DNA from: Brachionus rotundiformis
Lineage: Eukaryota; Rotifera; Eurotatoria; Ploima; Brachionidae
Direction: 5' to 3'
Length of the DNA: 64,000 nt
NCBI GenBank assembly: GCA_016802295.1
Contig: JAESIW010000180.1
Span: 2,628,102-2,692,101, forward strand
A model generated the notes under the pieces. It was not told the origin of the DNA. It saw nothing but the letters and a program-made list of their open reading frames with translations, and did not search any database. The translations under genes were made by a program, and so were the position numbers. Each line of letters starts with the position of its first letter. Position 1 is the first letter of the stretch. This document shows, piece by piece, positions 58,901 through 64,000 of the stretch.

Positions 58901-61900
58901 TGATTTAATCACTGAATATCCAGCTCTTTTAAATTAATTTTTAATTGTTTTTATTTTAAAAGTAAAATAATATTAAAATTCAAGCTATTGCACGATTGTG
59001 AGTATTTTTTTTTGTATTAGTTCAAATTTTAGTTTGTAGTTTACGTAGATTAATTTTATTTTTATAATAATAGATAAATAAATATTCGGATTTAGACTCT
59101 AAGTTATTTTAATAGAATTAGCAACATAGAAGCAAAAAAGTCTAGCTAATTTAAGTTTCAAAAAATTAATAAATGTAAACTGAAACCTCATCCAATACGG
59201 TCATAAGTTTTGGCAGCTGTCAAGATTTATCTTCATCATCCAGAAACCAAAGGTATTATTAAGTAATTATTAAAACTAGGCCATACAAGATTAGTTCTTG
59301 TGTTAAGTTAGCGAAAGTAGTTATCGCTACCAAATTATTATCATTTAATGATTGCCTTGAGAATGGTTCGTTTGCCAAATATTTGAGTCAAATCAAGTTT
59401 GGTAGGTTTCATTATGGTCCAGATTTTAAATTATGATTTTCTTTTATTTTTGTAGATAAAAAAAGCAAAAAGTAAGCCTTGTTATCTGATGAGAATTGTT
59501 TCAAAATATTATTAATTTGTTTTTAAAAAAAATGCCCAAAAATATATTGACTTAAAAAAAAAAGTTTTATTTAAATTAAGCATAGTAAATGTTGACGGGA
59601 TATTTGATATAAGATTATTTGGCAACATATATAATAGAAAAAAGGTTGATTATTTTTCGCACTTACAAAATAATTTGAATATTTGAGTGAAAGTAAATTT
59701 TTGGCAAATAAAACTAACTTGAGGTCTAAAATTTAATTTTTTTTATCAAAAAAAATAATGAGGACTCATTTATTAGTTTTTAATTTAGAAATAATTCATA
59801 TCAACTTGACTAATTAATGGACCAATTCAGCTCGAAGCGTTTAATTTTGATTTAAAAAATATTCCATCATTTTAGATAAAGTAAAGAAAAAAATTAATTT
59901 AAAGGTAAATTTACTTAGTTATTTAAAAAAAAAATCAAAATAAGATACGTTTCTTGTTAGACTAGTTGTGCTTTATTGTAAGACCCCTCTATTCTTTAGA
60001 AAGGCTGTTACACAATAATGCATAAATCAATTTTAAATCTGTATTTTACTACGTGTAACTAAATGGCAGTGATGATTCATTGCCGTAATCTACAGGTAAA
60101 TAAAAATAGCTACTTAATGGTATTTTTCTGTTATGGGCAACATTTAAAATACCATATTAGAAATGGAATGTGATGTTTTTGGCTTTTGTAAACAAGCAAT
60201 AAAATAGACATTAAATAAATTGCCAAGAATTGAGCAAAAATATTGCTCAACCATTTTTGCCAAATAGAATTTAATTTAATCATTTTCTTCAAATAATTTC
60301 AACTTGTTTATACATAAACATTTCAAAAATGCCTTTTTAGATTTTAGTTTTTTTTTTCATAAACTAAATATTTGATTTTAAAACTCGAAGAAAAACCAAA
60401 TGAAACACGATTAAAAGAAGCTAGAAGTTTATGTTCTAGAAATGATTGAATTAATGCTTCTTAGAACGAAAAACTCTAACATTAAGAAATTGGTTCTAAC
60501 TAATTGGTTCTATAAAAAATCATTAATCATTTGAAACCAATACGTAGGTAGATAATCTCTGTCGGGGTTAAGGCATATTTTATTCAATTCAAGAATAAAG
60601 TTAGAAAAATAAAATTTTATTTGATTGATCAAGAATGTAAAATTACATTTAAAAGGTATTCGAATTGGTCTAATTCCTAGCTGTCATTTTACCGCATAAT
60701 ACCAATTTCTACTGCAAAGTCATTCTTTTGATTGTTTAAATAGCAAGATTGGTTAAATATGCCAATATTAAATGCTTTAAAATAAACCAAGATACTAAGC
60801 TCTATCGGCTTAAATCCTAAGAATTTAGATAAGATTATATTATGATAATCTCCGAGTATTTTTACTATTAAGACTCACTTTGGCAGAACAATTGGCTGAC
60901 TCACCGGGATGTTACATAAATTTTTAAATGTAAAATTTTTTTGTATATTTTTTCGCTCATGAATTAATTAGCTCCATGAATTGCCATAGATAAACCAAAT
61001 AAATCGCTATCTTTTCTTTCTCATTTTGAAAAATGTGTTATCTAATTTTCTTTTTAAATTTAATTAATTAGCTCAGTATTCGAAAATTTTTTTGAATTCC
61101 CGGCCAATTTTTTCAAACTAGTACTAAAAGCGCCTTGTTATAGTGTTTACTAATTTCTGTGATAATGTACACTTGTAACTTAAGTAATTCTTTTAACATA
61201 TTAGCTAGGTTTAATATAAGAATTTACTACATTTTTCATTTGTTTTAAGATTATTGTTTAGATTAGCTGCAACAAGGTGAGCAAAACAAATATTTTTGAT
61301 TAAAATTTTTCTTTTAAAAGTGTATACTTTAAAACTAATTTTAGCTAATAGGTAGATTTTTTATATATCAAAGTTTTTTAAGAAATCAGTAATTAGTGTT
61401 ATTTTAGGGCGATTCAGTCAATCTTAAACTAGAGTTCTTGAAATAGAAGAATCAATTTTATCAAATGTTATAGCAAAAGGCCTATTAAGATTAAAATCAA
61501 CAAAATTTTTAGTTAGTCTGTTGTTTTTAAATGAGATCTTAATAACTTTTTTGAATTAAGCATAGCTCTTCTAAGATACCATTTTTAAACATTCAAACAT
61601 TTTATTAAATAAATCTAGATTTACTTCGAATTCTAGTTAATTTTCATTTTTAGAATTAAATAGGCTATTTAGCTAGAGATGATAAGTTGCTCTCGTGTTG
61701 CATTGTGTTTAGCTTAAAACAAATCTATTAATTAATTTTCTAGCAGGCAGTAGATTTTTTTAAATTTTTTAAGATAATTTTCGTTATCATATAGAAAGCA
61801 GAAAAATACACATATTTTATTAGTTAAGATAATTTTCCTGAATATTTCATCTATTCTTTTGCTTTATTATTCAATTAGTTATCCGAAAAATTGACATCTC

Positions 61901-63915
61901 TTGTTATGGATGACCAAGTCCAAGGCAATTTAGCATTGGCTACACAGAGCAACACCTAAAATTTCAATTTGTGTCTCTAAAGTTGGTTTATTCATCCATT
62001 TAATTAGTTTCTTTAAATTAAAATTTTGTATCTCTAAGTCAAAATTTTAATGTAATTAAAGCCTATCAGACACTAAAATCATCATTTTATTTAAATTCGT
62101 AAAAGAGTTGACTTTAAACAAGCTAATATTTTCAACAAAACTTACTTTATTTTTAAATTATAATTCATTAGAGTAAAAATTGCCAGTAGGGTTATTCTTT
62201 GCTAGTAATTCTTACCGATGTTTAATTACTTAAGCTGAGTTATTTTGATAAGCAAATTCCGACCTAAAGAAAAAATTTATTTAAAATAAACGAGTATCTA
62301 AATGGTTCAATTCATGCCAAGAAAAAAATTTGTTTATGAATATGTTGCTCAAACACTTAGATTAAATTAAGTCGGTTTTTGAAAAAATCAATCAATTTTT
62401 CGATTATAATAAAGAAGGTCTAGATCACTTAATGGTGTAGTCTAAACCTGCCATCACAACTTTGATCGGCTTGACTTGTGGCTGGCAGTTTAATTGCTTC
62501 CAAAGAATTTTTAAAAATCTTGGAGCAAATAAGTTCAATTAAATGAATAACAGTTGTTCCATTTATACCCCATTAGGTTAATAAGCAGAATTTTGTACCT
62601 AAAGCCTGATTTATTAAGATTCAAACCAATCGAATCCAAATCTAAATAGGAAATTAACATCGGGTGCTGCAAGATTTACTAGCATAAACACATTTTTATT
62701 GCTCTCCTTCATAAAACCATTTCGGTGAATAAGCTAAAATTTCATAATAATAAAGGTAGGATTTTAAATTATTATTCACCAAAGTTATTCCCTTAAAAAA
62801 TTTAGAAATTCCCTAAGTTTCACATCGTATTTAAAAGTCATTTCAAAATTTAAATTGGTATAAATTAAACAAGCGAGACTAGCATTCCTGATAGAACAAT
62901 GTATATAAATCAAATTTCTAAAATAAAAAATTTTGTTTTATATCATTCAAGTTTGGCTAAAATTAATTATTTATAAGTATCTCGGGATCTAGCTTTGAGC
63001 TCAAAAATGCAAATTTTTTTCTAGATTAATATCATTGGTAAATTAACTAAGAGAATGCAGAAGCAACCCGTTTAAGGACTTAAGCCAAGACTAATTTCAG
63101 CGTTTTTCTTACAAATAAATATTTTAAATATTTTTTCAAATAGTTTTATTATGAAAAAAAATGTTATAGCTTATTTTTCATTTTAATTTTTTTAATTATC
63201 TACCGTGACAATAAATTTTGTTCCAAAAGGAGAATTAGAATTTTTTCCTGGTTGACTGGTTTTCGACCAGTGGACACTTCAAGCGTTTATTTATTGCGCA
63301 AAATGTTTTTGTTATTTTTAAGTTTTGTTAATAGAAAAAAAATAATTTATATGAAAATTAAATTGTGGAGTATTTCAAATTTTAAATTAAATTATTTTGT
63401 TTTCATTTAGGTCTTGTAATAAACAATTTTTATTAATTTTGTAGAATTTTTCTCATAAAAATTTTTTTATATTTTTTTTATTCAGTAAATAAAATAAAAA
63501 TACCAACAAACGGCACCTTTATTTGCTCAATTCATCAAAATTAGCTCAATTAAAATCACATTAATCAAAGTTTTTTTTTTAATTAAAGATACACTAATTT
63601 GGGCGTAAATTTATCTACCTCCTCTCTGCTTTTGGAAATCTGAAAATGGCTTATGTTTTTTTTTATGTTTCAGCGATTTCGAATGTTTTTTTACCAAACT
63701 TTTAATTAGTTGTGTATTCATTTTTTTTTCGAAAAAACTTTCAATTAAAATGCTTCATCTTTAGAATAGAATATTCTTTTTCCTATTGTCATTGAATTAA
63801 TCAATTAACATTTTTTGAATAATTCAGAGCAATACAGAGCCTGGCAGTTTTTCGTTTTTTCCAACAAATTGCCAATACTAAACTTTTCTTTTTTTAAAAA
63901 TTTTTCATAGTAGAG
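55962..63915. other. 8-kb region without recognisable gene
   Basis: I read both strands without finding a protein family, an RT fragment or splice-linked exons. Open frames are short (longest called 56505-56711, 68 codons) and composed of AT-driven residues. Composition is slightly less A/T-tract-rich than the rest, with many short words such as ttagct. One inverted repeat is present (58505-58662). It could be the regulatory region of the gene that starts at 63964, a non-coding transcript, or a large intergenic spacer. Confidence 0.4.
58505..58662. repeat. 14-bp inverted repeat, 130 bases apart
   Basis: tagtgatagcaatt (58505-58518) and aattgctatcacta (58649-58662) are exact reverse complements. 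The span of 158 bases could be a very small MITE or a chance structure. No coding capacity. Confidence 0.45.
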
Positions 63916-63924
63916 TATATAAAA
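63916..63924 (+). promoter_or_regulatory. TATA box of the right-edge gene
   Basis: tatataaaa lies 40-48 bases upstream of the ATG at 63964, a fitting distance for a TATA promoter with a short leader. Confidence 0.5.
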
Positions 63925-63963
63925 TAGATAAAAAAGAAAAAGAAAAACATTAGAATTTAAAAA

Positions 63964-64000
63964 ATGGGTAATTGTGTTGGTAGCAAAGGGGCCAAAAAAG
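63964..64000 (+). CDS. Start of a probably N-myristoylated protein (partial)
   Basis: Only 12 codons are visible (MGNCVGSKGAKK), and the frame runs off the window. Gly2 with Cys4 and Ser7 plus following lysines fits the consensus for N-myristoylation with palmitoylation and a basic patch, as at the start of Src-family kinases and other membrane-tethered signalling proteins. The ATG context (aaaaATGG) is good and a TATA box precedes it. Which protein it is cannot be decided from this window. Confidence 0.6.
   Translation, partial: MGNCVGSKGAKK

Noticed and set aside
1..64000. CRISPR array, bacterial operon, rRNA or contamination by prokaryotic DNA
   Set aside because: Spliceosomal introns in almost every gene, animal protein families and LINEs show nuclear animal DNA; no direct-repeat array or rRNA stretch was seen.

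Overview
The window is nuclear DNA of a small animal with an AT-rich genome. Coding regions are split by very short GT-AG introns, mostly about 45-75 bases, and several LINE-type retrotransposon fragments are present. Clearly animal proteins include ACBD5, ANAPC4, DNTTIP1, AK8, an ABCB transporter, SMARCB1, PSMC1, DOLPP1 and two Ly6 proteins. The compact introns, AT richness and gene mix would suit a rotifer or a similar small spiralian, but the species is an inference only.

Layout: 1-6.4 kb holds LINE remnants on the minus strand and a decayed copy of one ACBD5 exon. At 6.9-8.0 kb is a beta-1,3-galactosyltransferase-like gene (minus). At 9.4-15.1 kb a free acyl-CoA-binding protein and an ACBD5-like tail-anchored protein lie in tandem (plus), with a 623-bp foldback element between them. 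From 15.7 to 25.0 kb the minus strand carries a small secreted protein, DNTTIP1, an Asn-rich protein and ANAPC4. AK8 and an intronless condensation-type acyltransferase follow on plus (27.3-30.8 kb), facing a full ABCB transporter on minus (30.9-35.8 kb). Two more LINE fragments (36.3-38.7 kb) precede a second galactosyltransferase (39.0-40.1 kb, plus). SMARCB1 (minus) and PSMC1 (plus) follow. Next come two Ly6/uPAR-type genes (47.1-48.6 kb, minus), two paralogous secreted proteins (50.4-54.2 kb, plus) separated by LINE debris, and DOLPP1 (54.6-56.0 kb). About 8 kb without a recognisable gene leads to the first codons of a probably N-myristoylated protein at the right edge.

Most genes are unrelated housekeeping neighbours, as expected in an animal genome. 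I see no operon or multi-gene system. The unusual features are local: two inverted galactosyltransferase copies that are nearly identical over their core but diverged at both ends; a pair of secreted proteins that both keep a Gly-Lys-Arg site after a short amphipathic N-terminal segment; a duplicated, decayed ACBD5 exon that carries the likely VAP-binding (FFAT-like) motif; and a nested foldback repeat. Exon limits were worked out by eye from splice consensus, reading frame and similarity to remembered families; they have not been tested against transcripts.
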